From positions 205,864 to 269,863 of the forward strand of contig NZ_MQUS01000013.1 in NCBI RefSeq assembly GCF_001953885.1: DNA of 64,000 nt, written 5' to 3'. Below the pieces are notes generated by a model. The model had not been told where the DNA came from. It ran no database searches and saw only the letters and a list, made by a program, of their open reading frames with translations. The position numbers and the translations under genes were made by a program. The stretch is from Streptomyces sp. IMTB 2501 (lineage in GTDB: Bacteria > Actinomycetota > Actinomycetes > Streptomycetales > Streptomycetaceae). Each line of letters begins with the position of its first letter. Position 1 is the stretch's first letter. Of this stretch, positions 1 to 9,262 are shown piece after piece.

Positions 1-15
1 TGACCCCGCCGCGGC

Positions 16-816
16 TCAGCCGAACTGCACCGACCGCTTCGCCATCCCCATCCAGAACCCGTCGATCACCGACTTCTGCGCGTCCAGCTCGCCGCCCGCC
101 TCGGCCGCGCCCATGGTGACGAACAGCGGGGCGAAGTGTTCGGTGCGCGGGTGGGCGTAGCGGCCGGCCGGGGCCTTGTGCAGGAAGTCCAGCAGGGCGT
201 CCCAGTCCCGGGCCTCCAGGGCTCGCCGGCCCCAGTCGTCGAACTCGGAGGACCAGCTGGGTACTCCGCTGCCCGCGTATCGCAGGGCGGCCAGGTTGTG
301 GGTGAAGAAGCCGGAGCCGACGATCAGCACACCCTCGTCCCGCAGCGGGGCGAGCTTGCGGCCGATGTCCATCAGGCGGACCGGGTCGAGGGTGGGCAGG
401 GAGATCTGGAGCACCGGAATGCCGGCGTCGGGGTACATCTCGACGAGCGGGACGTAGGCGCCGTGGTCGAGGCCGCGGTCCGGGATGTCCTGGACGGGGA
501 CGCCGGGGGCGCGCAGCAGCTTGCGGACGGAAGCGGCCAGCCCGGGGGCGCCGGGGGCGGCGTACCGGACCTGGTAGTAGTGCTCGGGGAAGCCCCAGAA
601 GTCGTAGACGAGCGGGACGGTGTCCACCGCGCCCAGGGCGAGCGGGGCCTCCTCCCAGTGGGCGGAGACCATGAGGATCGCCTTGGGGCGGGGCAGGGCG
701 GCGGACCAGGCGGCGAGCTGACCGGGCCAGACGGGGTCGTCGGCGAGGGGAGGCGCGCCGTGACTGAGGTAGAGGGCGGGCATGCGCTCCTGGGCGGCGG
801 ACGTGACGGCGGACAT
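16..816 (-). CDS. LigB/DODA-type extradiol ring-cleavage dioxygenase
   Basis: A 266-residue protein of the LigB superfamily (4,5-DOPA dioxygenase group), cytoplasmic, expected to open a catechol-type ring or act on a related aromatic using a bound metal. Visible family marks are LYLSHGAPPL near the N-terminus, MVSAHWEE, LDHGAYVPL and GSGFFTHNL; the His residues in these blocks are the usual metal and catalytic ligands. Length is normal for the family. It is divergent from a MarR-type gene whose start lies 105 bp away, an arrangement in which the MarR protein commonly represses the oxygenase. Substrate cannot be told from the sequence. Confidence 0.9.
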   Translation of the reverse strand: MSAVTSAAQERMPALYLSHGAPPLADDPVWPGQLAAWSAALPRPKAILMVSAHWEEAPLALGAVDTVPLVYDFWGFPEHYYQVRYAAPGAPGLAASVRKLLRAPGVPVQDIPDRGLDHGAYVPLVEMYPDAGIPVLQISLPTLDPVRLMDIGRKLAPLRDEGVLIVGSGFFTHNLAALRYAGSGVPSWSSEFDDWGRRALEARDWDALLDFLHKAPAGRYAHPRTEHFAPLFVTMGAAEAGGELDAQKSVIDGFWMGMAKRSVQFG

Positions 817-846
817 GGCTACGGCTCCCGGTCATCCGAATGCTTT

Positions 847-891
847 AACTCTCAAGTTCTACGCCAAACCGTACGCCCGACTTGTTCAAGT
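847..891. promoter_or_regulatory. Probable MarR operator region between ligB-like and marR-like genes
   Basis: The divergent promoter region has two short dyads: AACT-CTCA-AGTT at 847-858 and ACTTG-TT-CAAGT at 880-891. The second is a compact palindrome of the kind MarR dimers bind. Their placement between two divergent starts fits repression of both genes; this is inferred from layout only. Confidence 0.45.
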
Positions 892-921
892 TTCAAGGAG
901 CTGACTCGTACAGTGGGACAC

Positions 922-1431
922 ATGAACACGGCATCCGACTCCGCCGCACAGCCCCGCTGGCTCACCGACGAGGAACAGCGCGTCTGGCGCGCCTATCTGC
1001 ACGCCACCACCCTGCTGGAGGACCACCTCGACCGGCAGTTGCAGCGCGACGCGGGCATGCCGCACATCTACTACGGCCTGCTCGTCGGCCTCGCCGAGGC
1101 CCCGCGCCGCCGGCTGCGGATGACCGAGCTGGCGATGCAGGCGAAGATCACCCGGTCCCGGCTGTCGCACGCGATCGCGCGGCTGGAGAAGAACGGCTGG
1201 GTGCGCCGCGAGGACTGTCCCTCCGACAAGCGCGGCCAGTTCGCGGTACTCACGGACGAGGGTGTCGAGGTGCTGAAGCGCACCGCGCCGGGCCATGTGA
1301 ACGCCGTACGGCAGGCGATGTTCGACCGGCTCACCCCTCAGCAGCAGAAGGCCCTCGGCGAGATCATGGAGATCGTCGCCGAGGGCCTCCAGCCCAACGA
1401 AGCGGGTGCGGACCTGCCCTGGCTCCGCTAA
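922..1431 (+). CDS. MarR family transcriptional regulator
   Basis: A 169-residue MarR-type winged-helix repressor. The start at ATG 922 is preferred because the conserved domain begins soon after it; a longer open frame upstream reads through the antisense of the dioxygenase gene. The recognition region LRMTELAMQAKITRSRLSHAIARLEKNGWVRR (described by its ends: residues about 65-97) and the wing with DKRGQFAVLTDEG are typical. It is divergent from the LigB-type dioxygenase gene, so it probably controls that gene and itself in response to an aromatic ligand. Confidence 0.9.
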   Translation: MNTASDSAAQPRWLTDEEQRVWRAYLHATTLLEDHLDRQLQRDAGMPHIYYGLLVGLAEAPRRRLRMTELAMQAKITRSRLSHAIARLEKNGWVRREDCPSDKRGQFAVLTDEGVEVLKRTAPGHVNAVRQAMFDRLTPQQQKALGEIMEIVAEGLQPNEAGADLPWLR

Positions 1432-1464
1432 GTCACCGTACGGAAATCACCGTACGGACCGGGG

Positions 1465-3003
1465 TCAGTGGGCCACCACCGGCACCGGCACCTCGTCCTC
1501 GACGCCCTCGCCGCGGATCACCTCGGTGCCGCCCGGACGGCCGGCGTTGACGAAGGTGAAGGCGATCAGGGCGGCGAGCCCGAGGATGCCGACGGCGAAC
1601 CAGATCGCGGTGCTGTAGCCGTGCACCATGGCCTGGAGACCGACCAACTGCTGCTGCGGCTTGGTGGCCGCACCGGCGATGTGGTCCTTGAAGTACGACG
1701 TCTTGGCGGACGCGGCGATGGTGTTCAGCAGGGCGGTACCGATCGCGCCGCCCACCTGCTGCGAGGTGTTCACCATCGCGGAGGCGACACCGGCGTCCCG
1801 GGGCTCGACACCCGTGGTGGCCAGGGACATGGCCGGCATGAACGCCGTACCCATGCCGAGGCCGAGCAGCAGCATCGCGGGCAGCAGGAGCATGCCGTAC
1901 GAGGAGTCGATCTTCAGCTGGGTCAGCAGCAGCATGCCCACGCCGGCGACCAGGAAGCCGGGGCCCATCAGCAGCCGGGGCGCGATCCGGGTCATCAGGC
2001 GGGTGCCGATCTGGGTGGAGCCCGTGATCATGCCGGCGATCATCGGCAGGAACGCGAAGCCCGTCTTGACCGGCGAGTAGCCCTTCACGACCTGCAGGTA
2101 GTAGGTCAGGAAGAGGAACAGGCCGAACATGCCGATGATGGCGAGGCCGAGGGAGAGGTAGATACCGCCGCGGTTGCGGTTGCTGACCACGCGCAGCGGC
2201 AGCAGCGGGGCCTTGACCCGGGATTCGACCGCCACGAAGGCGAGCAGCAGCACCGCGGACGCGACGAACATCGAGACGGTCACGGTGTCACCCCAGCCGT
2301 CGGACTCGGCACGGGTGAAGCCGTAGACGAGGGCGACCAGACCGAGGGTGGACAGGATCACGCCGGGGATGTCGAGCGGGGCGCGGTTGCGGCCGCCCTC
2401 CGGCTCGCGGATGACGAAGTAGGCGCCGGCCGCGGCGGTCACGGCGAACGGGACGTTCACGAAGAAGGTCCAGCGCCAGTTCAGGTACTCGGTGAGGAAG
2501 CCACCGAGGATCAGGCCGACAGCACCGCCGCCGCCGGCGATGGCGCCGTAGATACCGAACGCCTTGGCGCGCTCCTTGGCGTCGGTGAACATCACCGCGA
2601 GCAGGGAGAGGGCGGCCGGGGCGAGCAGCGCGCCGAAGACACCCTGGAGGGCGCGGGCGCCGAACATCATCGGGCCGCTGGTGGCGGCGCCGCCGAGCGC
2701 GGAGGCGAGGGCGAAGCCGGCCAGGCCGGTGACGAAGGCGCGCTTACGGCCCCACTTGTCGGCGATACGGCCGCCGAACAGCAGCAGACCACCGAAGGCG
2801 AGGGCGTAGGCGGTGACCACCCACTGCCGGTTGCCGTCGGATATGCCGAGGTCGGTCTGGGCCGAGGGCAGGGCGATGTTCACGATGGTGGCGTCGAGGA
2901 CGACCATCAGCTGGGCGAGCGCGATGAAGACGAGCGCCTTCCAGCGGTTGGCGTCGCCGGCCGGTGCGGCGGCGCCGGGAGCCTTGAGGGCTGTTTCGGA
3001 CAT
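1465..3003 (-). CDS. MFS drug:H+ antiporter, EmrB/QacA (DHA2) type
   Basis: A 512-residue inner-membrane transporter with about 14 hydrophobic segments. Early motifs include LDATIVNIALPSAQTDL (typical DHA2 motif) and FGGRIADKWGRKRAF (MFS motif A). It should export drugs or a cell product using proton motive force. ATG 3003 has GAAGTGGG upstream; an in-frame GTG at 3015 would add four residues. The TetR-type gene at 3132-3779 lies just upstream on the same strand and is the likely local regulator. The substrate is unknown. Confidence 0.93.
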   Translation of the reverse strand: MSETALKAPGAAAPAGDANRWKALVFIALAQLMVVLDATIVNIALPSAQTDLGISDGNRQWVVTAYALAFGGLLLFGGRIADKWGRKRAFVTGLAGFALASALGGAATSGPMMFGARALQGVFGALLAPAALSLLAVMFTDAKERAKAFGIYGAIAGGGGAVGLILGGFLTEYLNWRWTFFVNVPFAVTAAAGAYFVIREPEGGRNRAPLDIPGVILSTLGLVALVYGFTRAESDGWGDTVTVSMFVASAVLLLAFVAVESRVKAPLLPLRVVSNRNRGGIYLSLGLAIIGMFGLFLFLTYYLQVVKGYSPVKTGFAFLPMIAGMITGSTQIGTRLMTRIAPRLLMGPGFLVAGVGMLLLTQLKIDSSYGMLLLPAMLLLGLGMGTAFMPAMSLATTGVEPRDAGVASAMVNTSQQVGGAIGTALLNTIAASAKTSYFKDHIAGAATKPQQQLVGLQAMVHGYSTAIWFAVGILGLAALIAFTFVNAGRPGGTEVIRGEGVEDEVPVPVVAH

Positions 3004-3131
3004 GGGGATACCCACTTCGGGACTTCGTGACGGAAAAACGGAAGACAGTGGACGCGGCTCGTCGACGGTGACGGCCGGGGGTCGGCGGTCGGGCGTTGTG
3101 GTGGACTGGGGTGCGGGGCCGAACTAATCGG

Positions 3132-3779
3132 TCAGGACGCGCGCAGCTCCTCGATCGTCACGGCCTCGCCCGGCAGGGCGGAGCGGGCGGGTGCCCGCAG
3201 CCCGTCGAGGAACAGCTGCAGATGACGGTGGACGAAACGGTCGCCGCGCAGACAGTCCGTGCCGGCCGGGGGCCGGCTCAGCTGGGCCACGACGATCATC
3301 AGGTCGCCGACGCCGACGTCCGGCCGGAGCTGCCCGGCCGCCCTGGCCCGCCCCATGACCTCCTCGATGAGCTGCTCGACGCGCTCGCGGGAGGCCTGCA
3401 GGTCGGGATGGTGCTGGTCGAAGGTGCTGGAGATCATCGGGCACAGCGCGCTGATCCGCTCGTCGGCGGAGGCGTGCACGAAGCGCTCCAGTGCGGCGAA
3501 GGCGTCCCCGGTCTCGGCGAGGGCCAGCTCGGCCGCCTCGGCCGTACGGTCCATGACGGAGCAGACGACCTCGCGGACGAGGGCCTCGCGGTCGGGGAAG
3601 TTGCGGTACACCGTGGCGTTGCCGACGCCGGCCCGGCGGGCGATCTCGTCGAGCGGCACATCCGGGCCGTGCTCGACGAACATCTCCCGGGCGGCGGTGA
3701 CGATCCGCTCCCGGTTGCGCACGGCGTCGGCGCGGGGCCGGGTCACCTTGCGCGGTGCGGGGGCGGTCGCGGTCGGCAC
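3132..3779 (-). CDS. TetR family transcriptional regulator
   Basis: A 215-residue TetR repressor. The N-terminal helix-turn-helix spans roughly residues 20-65 with REMFVEHG, LDEIARRAGVGNATVYRNF and DREALV. The GTG start at 3779 is chosen because GAGGAG sits six bases upstream, whereas a longer frame reaching 3914 has no such site. It is followed on the same strand by the DHA2 efflux pump, a common regulator/pump pair. The ligand-binding C-terminal half is not diagnostic. Confidence 0.9.
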   Translation of the reverse strand: MPTATAPAPRKVTRPRADAVRNRERIVTAAREMFVEHGPDVPLDEIARRAGVGNATVYRNFPDREALVREVVCSVMDRTAEAAELALAETGDAFAALERFVHASADERISALCPMISSTFDQHHPDLQASRERVEQLIEEVMGRARAAGQLRPDVGVGDLMIVVAQLSRPPAGTDCLRGDRFVHRHLQLFLDGLRAPARSALPGEAVTIEELRAS

Positions 3780-4058
3780 GGCGGACTCCTCGGAAGCGAT
3801 GAGGGCGATCCGGGGAGCTTCTCCCCGTTTCGCTCGGACACAGGTCCAAACGGGGAGAGGCTCCCCGGTTATTTCCCGACCGTCAAAAGAATCCCTGTGA
3901 CCTGAGACACACACATCTCCTGCCGGGATTCACCCTGCTGCGGGCCGGCTTTCCCACGGTCGGTCTCCTCCAGCGCGCGCCCCGCACCCCGCCGCCACAG
4001 GGTGATCGCAAGGGTGCAGCCGGAGAACGGCGGCTGCCGTGGAGCGAGAGGTCCATGC

Positions 4059-5378
4059 ATGCAGCCGCAGCCGCGCCCGGTATCCCTCTCCATATCCGGG
4101 GGGCGCACGACCGGCGGACGCGGGCGCATACGCGCGCGCCGGGTGGCCGCTCTCGCCGCGGTGACCGCGCTGACCCTCGCGGTCAGCACCTCGGCCGGGA
4201 CCGGACACCTGCCGGCGCCCACCACCGCCGGGCCCGTCGGCCTGGCCCGCTCCTCCGCCCTCGCCCCCTGTACCGTCCACGCCGGTCTGGACATCCAGAT
4301 GACCGAGGGCCTGCCCACCCCGCACGGCTACGCCCGCTCCACGGGCACGCTGCACGCGCTGACCCTGATGATCGACTTCTCCGACGCGCCCGGTGAGGGC
4401 AACGCCATGGACCGCTTCCACGAGTTCTTCCCGCAGACCGAGGAATGGTTCCGCACCGCGTCGTACGGCCGCCTGCGCTATCAGGCGGAGACTCCGGTCA
4501 ACGGCTGGCTGCGGATGCCGAAACCCTTCAAGGCGTACGGCATCGAGCGCGGCGCGCCCTTCGATCCCGGCTACCGGCAACTGGTGAAGGACATGGTGGC
4601 CGCGGCCGGCCCGAAAGTGGACTTCCGCTCGTACGACATCCTGAACGTCCTGGTCACCCCGAACGCCGGCCCCTCCGCGCTGGACACCGTCCTGTCCGTG
4701 ACCTTCGCCGGGAACGGTGACGCCCCGGTCGCCGACGGAGTCCCCGTCTCCAACGCGTCGTTCATCTACTCCCGGCAGGACGACGGCTCCGGCTCCTACG
4801 CCCGCACCGGCTACCGGGTGCTGCCGCACGAGAACAGCCACACCTTCGGGCTGCCCGACCTGTACACGCAGGAGGGCGGTGGTGCGGTCGGGCACTGGGA
4901 CATCATGAGCGAGGACTGGGGGGCGGACAACGATCTGCTCGGCTGGCACAAGTGGAAGCTGGGCTGGCTGGACGGCTCCCAGGTGGCCTGCGCGGCGACC
5001 CGGGGCAGCACCGAGTACCTGCTGACGCCGCTGTACAAGCCCGGCGGCGGGAAACTGGTCCTCGTGCCCGTCAGCACGCAGAGCTCCTACGCGCTGGAGG
5101 TGCGCGCACAGGGCGGCAACGACGAGGCGGTGTGCCGGCCGGGCGTGCTGATCTACAAGGTGGACGGCACGATCGACACCGGCCGCGGCCCGGTCACCGT
5201 CTACGACAGCCATCGCAACAGCGGCGGCTGCACCCGCAGCCCCAACGTCCAGGCCGAACTCTCCGACGCCACCTTCACCTCCGGCGAGAGCTTCAAGGAC
5301 CCGCGCCACGGCATCACCGTGGAGATCCTCGACACGGACGCGGACGGGAACTACCGGGTGCGGGTGACTCGGGGGTAG
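4059..5378 (+). CDS. Secreted M6-like zinc metalloprotease
   Basis: A 439-residue protein with a long basic N-region (RIRARR) followed by a hydrophobic stretch VAALAAVTALTLAVSTSAG, which is a signal peptide. The zinc motif HENSHTFGLPD lies at residues 257-267 (H257, E258, H261, D267), matching the HExxHxxGxxD signature of M6-type proteases. A GHWDIMSEDWG segment follows and may hold the Met-turn. The start at ATG 4059 has GAGAGGT upstream; an in-frame ATG at 4002 is possible but would make an unusually long leader. It probably degrades extracellular protein. No functional partner is evident nearby. Confidence 0.85.
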   Translation: MQPQPRPVSLSISGGRTTGGRGRIRARRVAALAAVTALTLAVSTSAGTGHLPAPTTAGPVGLARSSALAPCTVHAGLDIQMTEGLPTPHGYARSTGTLHALTLMIDFSDAPGEGNAMDRFHEFFPQTEEWFRTASYGRLRYQAETPVNGWLRMPKPFKAYGIERGAPFDPGYRQLVKDMVAAAGPKVDFRSYDILNVLVTPNAGPSALDTVLSVTFAGNGDAPVADGVPVSNASFIYSRQDDGSGSYARTGYRVLPHENSHTFGLPDLYTQEGGGAVGHWDIMSEDWGADNDLLGWHKWKLGWLDGSQVACAATRGSTEYLLTPLYKPGGGKLVLVPVSTQSSYALEVRAQGGNDEAVCRPGVLIYKVDGTIDTGRGPVTVYDSHRNSGGCTRSPNVQAELSDATFTSGESFKDPRHGITVEILDTDADGNYRVRVTRG

Positions 5379-5437
5379 GGAGACGGGCGGGCGGGGGGAT
5401 TACCTTAGGCGTGCCCGTATGCCGTACCGGAGAGCCG

Positions 5438-7045
5438 ATGCCCGCGAAGACCGCACTGGATGCCGACGCCCGTGGTGAAGCGGGGGAAGCGGTCGGGCCG
5501 TTGGTGCGCGGGGTCGGTGTGCTGCGGCGGCTGACCGAGGCGGGCGGCACGCTGAGCCCGAGCGCGCTGGAGCGGGCCACCGGGCTCGCCCGGTCCACGG
5601 TCGACCGGATCACCGCGACCCTGGCCCGCATGGGCTACGTCCGTCCCGACGGCCGGGACGTCGTCCTCACCGCCGGTGTGATGGAACTGGGCAACGCCTA
5701 TCTGGCCGCCCTGCGACTGCCCGCGCTGCTCGGCGCCCGCGCCGACGCCCTCGCCGACGAGCTGGACGAGTCGGTGTCGCTCGCGGTCGCCGACCTCGAC
5801 GGGATCCGGTTCATCCACCAGGCCACCCGCCGTCGCGCGATGTCGGTGAGCTTCCGGATCGGCGACCTGCTGCCGGCCGAACGCACGGCGCCGGGGCCGC
5901 TGTTCGCGACCGGGTGGACCGAGGGCGACTGGGCGCGGTGGCGGGAGCGCCGGGCGGCGGATCCGGCGGACGCGGCCTTCCCCGCCGTACCGCCCCGCCA
6001 GACGCCCGCCGACGACTTCGCCTTCGCACGGCGGGTGGAGCGGGCGCGCCGGGACGGCTGGGCGGTGGACGACCAGCTGATCGAACCGGGTCTGGTCGCC
6101 GTGTCCGTACCGGTACGGGAGCCGGGCACCGGCCGCCCGGCCTGCGTGGCGAGCGTGGTCAGCCACACCAGCCGGCACTCCGCGGCCGGCCTGCGCACCA
6201 GCCTCCTGCCGCGCCTGCGTACGGCGGTGGCCGCGATGGAGGCCGAGCTGCGTACGGCGCCGCCGCCGGAGCCGGGGCCGCCGCCCGCGGGCCTGGCGAC
6301 CTGGACGGCGGCCTCCAAGCATGAACTGGGCCGGGAGTTCGTGGAGTCGCTGGCTCGTGGCCTGACCGTGCTGACCGCTTTCGGGGCGGACCGCCCGGCG
6401 CTGACGCTGACGGAGGCGGCACGGGCGACCGGCCTGAGCCGGGCCACCGCCCGGCGCGCCCTGCTCACCCACGAGCACCTGGGCCTGGTGACCGCGCACG
6501 CCGACCGCACCTTCACACTCACCCCGCGCGTCCTGGACCTCGGCTTCCCGCCGCTGTCCCGCACCACGCTCGCCCGGCTCGCGGCGCCCCGGCTGCGGGC
6601 CCTCGCGGACCGGGTGCACGAGCCGGCGGGGCTCGCGGTGCTGACGGGGGACGGTGCGGAGATCCAGTACACGGCCGGGGCGGGCACGAGCCGGGTGCTG
6701 ACGGTGGACGTCACCGTGGGCGCGCGTCTGCCCGCCGCCGCGACCTCGCTCGGCCGGGTGCTCCTCGCGGACGCGGACCCGCCGTCCCCCCAGTTCGCCG
6801 AGGTACGTGCCCGGGGCTACGCCCTGGTCGACGAGGAGCTGGAGTCGGGACTGCGGTCGATCGCGGTACCGGTGCGCGACCGGACGGGCCGTACGGCGGC
6901 CGCGCTGAACGTGACCACCCACCCGGCCCGCCGCACCCTGAAGGACTGCGTCCACACCCTCCTGCCCGAACTCCGCGCCACCGCCGACGAGATCCAGCGG
7001 GACCTGCACACGGCGTCGCGATTCACACGGGTGGCGCCGAGGTGA
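5438..7045 (+). CDS. Tandem-module IclR family regulator
   Basis: A 535-residue protein with two consecutive IclR units. Each has a winged helix (first at about residues 24-75 with LERATGLARSTVDRITATL; second at about 305-360 with LTEAARATGLSRATARRALL) followed by an IclR ligand-binding domain (first with GLVAVSVPVRE, second with SGLRSIAVPVRD). Ordinary IclR proteins are about 250-280 residues, so this is a fused duplicate resembling beta-ketoadipate-type double regulators seen in actinomycetes. Its 3' end overlaps the convergent DMT transporter gene by 23 bp. Targets are unknown. Confidence 0.87.
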   Translation: MPAKTALDADARGEAGEAVGPLVRGVGVLRRLTEAGGTLSPSALERATGLARSTVDRITATLARMGYVRPDGRDVVLTAGVMELGNAYLAALRLPALLGARADALADELDESVSLAVADLDGIRFIHQATRRRAMSVSFRIGDLLPAERTAPGPLFATGWTEGDWARWRERRAADPADAAFPAVPPRQTPADDFAFARRVERARRDGWAVDDQLIEPGLVAVSVPVREPGTGRPACVASVVSHTSRHSAAGLRTSLLPRLRTAVAAMEAELRTAPPPEPGPPPAGLATWTAASKHELGREFVESLARGLTVLTAFGADRPALTLTEAARATGLSRATARRALLTHEHLGLVTAHADRTFTLTPRVLDLGFPPLSRTTLARLAAPRLRALADRVHEPAGLAVLTGDGAEIQYTAGAGTSRVLTVDVTVGARLPAAATSLGRVLLADADPPSPQFAEVRARGYALVDEELESGLRSIAVPVRDRTGRTAAALNVTTHPARRTLKDCVHTLLPELRATADEIQRDLHTASRFTRVAPR

Positions 7046-7967
7046 GCGAAGCGGGCTCCGGAGTCTTCACGTCCACCGGTGGTGCGGCGCGGCGTTCCGG
7101 GCGGGCCGCGAGGACCGCCACCGCGATCAGCAGGGCGATGAGGGCGCAGGTCACCGCATCGAGGGTGCCGCCGAACAGCGACTGGCTCAGGTAGACCAGG
7201 CCGGGCAGGGTGCTGAGCAGGACCATGGCCGACAGGGGTTCCGCGCGCTGCAGGCCGATCTGCAGCAGGAGCAGCGGGAGGGCGACCGCCCCGAGGGCCG
7301 TCAGCGCCATGAGGGGCAGGGCCGGCCCGGCGGACGCGGTGCCGCCGGCGCCGAGGAACAGCAGGGCGCCCGCGCAGACGTAGGTCAGGTGGAAGCGGTG
7401 GGTCATCACCCAGGTCGGCTCCGCGCCCGCCTGCCCCAGCTGCCGGGACAGCCGGGCCAGCAGCGCCGCCGAGACGCCCGACAGCGCGACCAGGGCCGTA
7501 CCGCCGAGCGCGGCGCCGTCGAGGGTGCCGGCCCTGCCGTCCAGTCGCAGGGCGATCGCCCCCGACAGGACCAGGAGGCCGAGTGCCGCGGCCACCCTCC
7601 CCGGTCCCGGCCGCCCCTCGCCGCGCACCAGACCGGTGCAGATCACCGCGAGCGGCCCGACCCCTGACTGCACGCTGCTGGCGAGCGCGGCCGGAACCCA
7701 GGCCAGCGAGACGTAGAAGCCGAGGAAGGTGACGGCGGTGGCCAGGTTCATCAGCGCCATGAGCCGGACGGTCCCGCGGCCGCGTGGCGTGGGGCGCCGG
7801 GTCGTACGGCGGCTGCGCACGGCGTGCAGCGCGCCGCAGGCCACGGTGGCGGTGACGAAGGCGATGCAGGAGAACTGCAGGCTGCCGCCGAAGCCCAGCC
7901 GCCCGGAGAGAAAGCCGTCGGCGAGGGCCTGGAGCAGGACCGAGACCAGGATGAGGGCGGTCGGCAC
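7023..7967 (-). CDS. EamA/DMT-family membrane exporter
   Basis: A 314-residue integral membrane protein with about ten hydrophobic segments in two homologous halves, the EamA/DMT fold. Such proteins commonly export amino acids or related small metabolites. It is the last gene of the long minus-strand run and starts one base from the stop of the ATP-grasp ligase gene at 7969, so the two are almost certainly co-transcribed. Its position suggests export of the ligase product or of an amino-acid intermediate; that part is inference. Confidence 0.82.
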   Translation of the reverse strand: MPTALILVSVLLQALADGFLSGRLGFGGSLQFSCIAFVTATVACGALHAVRSRRTTRRPTPRGRGTVRLMALMNLATAVTFLGFYVSLAWVPAALASSVQSGVGPLAVICTGLVRGEGRPGPGRVAAALGLLVLSGAIALRLDGRAGTLDGAALGGTALVALSGVSAALLARLSRQLGQAGAEPTWVMTHRFHLTYVCAGALLFLGAGGTASAGPALPLMALTALGAVALPLLLLQIGLQRAEPLSAMVLLSTLPGLVYLSQSLFGGTLDAVTCALIALLIAVAVLAARPERRAAPPVDVKTPEPASLTSAPPV

Positions 7968-7968
7968 G

Positions 7969-9231
7969 TCAGCTCACACCCTCCAGTACGGGCCGCGGTG
8001 CCGCCTCGGCCAGCCGGAAGAAGCGGCCCTCGTCCTCGATGGCGTGCAGTGTGGCCAGCGAGTCGAGCAGCACCGTCTCGTCCTCGTGGACCAGGAAGGC
8101 GATCCCGGAGGTGCCGGTGGTCAGGTAGCGGTCGCGCACCGGCTCGCCGATGACGGGGGCCCGGTCCAGGCTGTGGAAGCCGGGCAGCCGGCGCAGCACG
8201 CGCAGGCCGTCCACCGCCTGCAGCACCCCTTCGCGGTGGGGGCGCAGGAACGCCTTGGCGACCGTGCGCGGCGGCGCGTACGGCTGCTCGAACCGGGCCG
8301 CGAACTCGGCCGGCCGCAGATAGCGCTCCACCACCAGGTGCTGCTGGCTGTAGGAGAGCGCGGAGAAATACGGGTCCGGTGCCAGGGAGGGGCCCATGAC
8401 CCGGGAGTTGACCTCGATCAGCCGGGGTCCGCGCGGAGTCAGCATGACCTCGGTGTGGGCGGCGCCCTCGCGGATGCCGAGCGCGTCGAGGCAGTCGAGG
8501 ACGTAGGCGGTCAGCTCCTGTTCGGCCGCTGTCAGGGCGGGCCGGGAGATGATGTGCCGCAGCACCGGGGCGCCCTCGATGTGGTCGATGCGCTCGCGGT
8601 AGACCTCGGTGAGCAGATGACGCCCGTGCAGGCTCACGGTGTTGACGATGTACTGGGTGCCGGCCAGGAACTCCTGGACCAGTACCTCGTCGTTGACCTC
8701 GCCCATCAGGTTCCGCTCGGCCGCGATCGCGCCGAACGCCTCCTGGGCCTCCTCGCGGCTGTGGCAGATCCGGCAGCCGTCGCTGCCCGCGCTGTTGCGC
8801 GGCTTGATCATCAGCGGATAGCCCTCCTGCCAGGTGTCGAGCGTGGTGCGCAACTCCTCGCCGGTGCGGACGGAGACGGTGCGCGCGGCCGGGACACCGG
8901 CGGCCCGGAGCGCCTCCACCATCAGCTGCTTGTCGCGCCGTGCCTCGATCAGTTCGGGGCGGTGGTGGTCCAGGCCCAGTGCGGCGGCGAGGGTGTCGGC
9001 GAGGATGACGCCGTACTCGCTGGCCGCGATGACCGCGGTGGGTCCGAGGGCACGCAAGTGCGCGAGGGTGGTCGGCAGGTCCTGGTGGAGCAGCTTGTGC
9101 GGGGAGGTCCGGTCGGCCTCCCAGGCCTCGCGCAGCTCGGGTTCGTAGAGGTGCAGGCAGTCGGCGCCCTCCTCGCGGAAGGCGCGGGCCAGTTCGGCGC
9201 CGGTGGAGACGGGGTTGACGAGAACGATCAC
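7969..9231 (-). CDS. ATP-grasp ligase (intact catalytic residues)
   Basis: A 420-residue ATP-grasp enzyme expected to activate a carboxylate as acyl phosphate and join it to an amine. Visible landmarks are the nucleotide lysine in PLMIKPRNSAGSDG (K143), the hinge-region glutamate in VQEFLAGTQY (E187), and the metal ligands E261 (HTEVML) and E273/N275 in LIEVNSRVMG. It is closely similar along its length to the protein at 39227-40405, sharing the N-terminal VNPV.TGAELARAF-type start and the C-terminal RLPGFHS block, but that paralogue has lost several of these residues. Neighbours are an FAD protein and the exporter. Substrates are unknown; a diaminopropionate-containing acceptor is a reasonable guess. 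Confidence 0.85.
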   Translation of the reverse strand: MIVLVNPVSTGAELARAFREEGADCLHLYEPELREAWEADRTSPHKLLHQDLPTTLAHLRALGPTAVIAASEYGVILADTLAAALGLDHHRPELIEARRDKQLMVEALRAAGVPAARTVSVRTGEELRTTLDTWQEGYPLMIKPRNSAGSDGCRICHSREEAQEAFGAIAAERNLMGEVNDEVLVQEFLAGTQYIVNTVSLHGRHLLTEVYRERIDHIEGAPVLRHIISRPALTAAEQELTAYVLDCLDALGIREGAAHTEVMLTPRGPRLIEVNSRVMGPSLAPDPYFSALSYSQQHLVVERYLRPAEFAARFEQPYAPPRTVAKAFLRPHREGVLQAVDGLRVLRRLPGFHSLDRAPVIGEPVRDRYLTTGTSGIAFLVHEDETVLLDSLATLHAIEDEGRFFRLAEAAPRPVLEGVS

Positions 9232-9262
9232 GGGAGTCTGCTTTCGAAGGGGCGGGCGGGGG

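Noticed and set aside
136..921. Long in-frame extension of the marR gene
   Set aside because: It reads antisense through the dioxygenase gene and lacks family similarity; the MarR domain begins after ATG 922.
1436..1457. Terminator formed by two CCGTACGG words
   Set aside because: Both words are self-palindromic and short; structure is possible but too weak to call.
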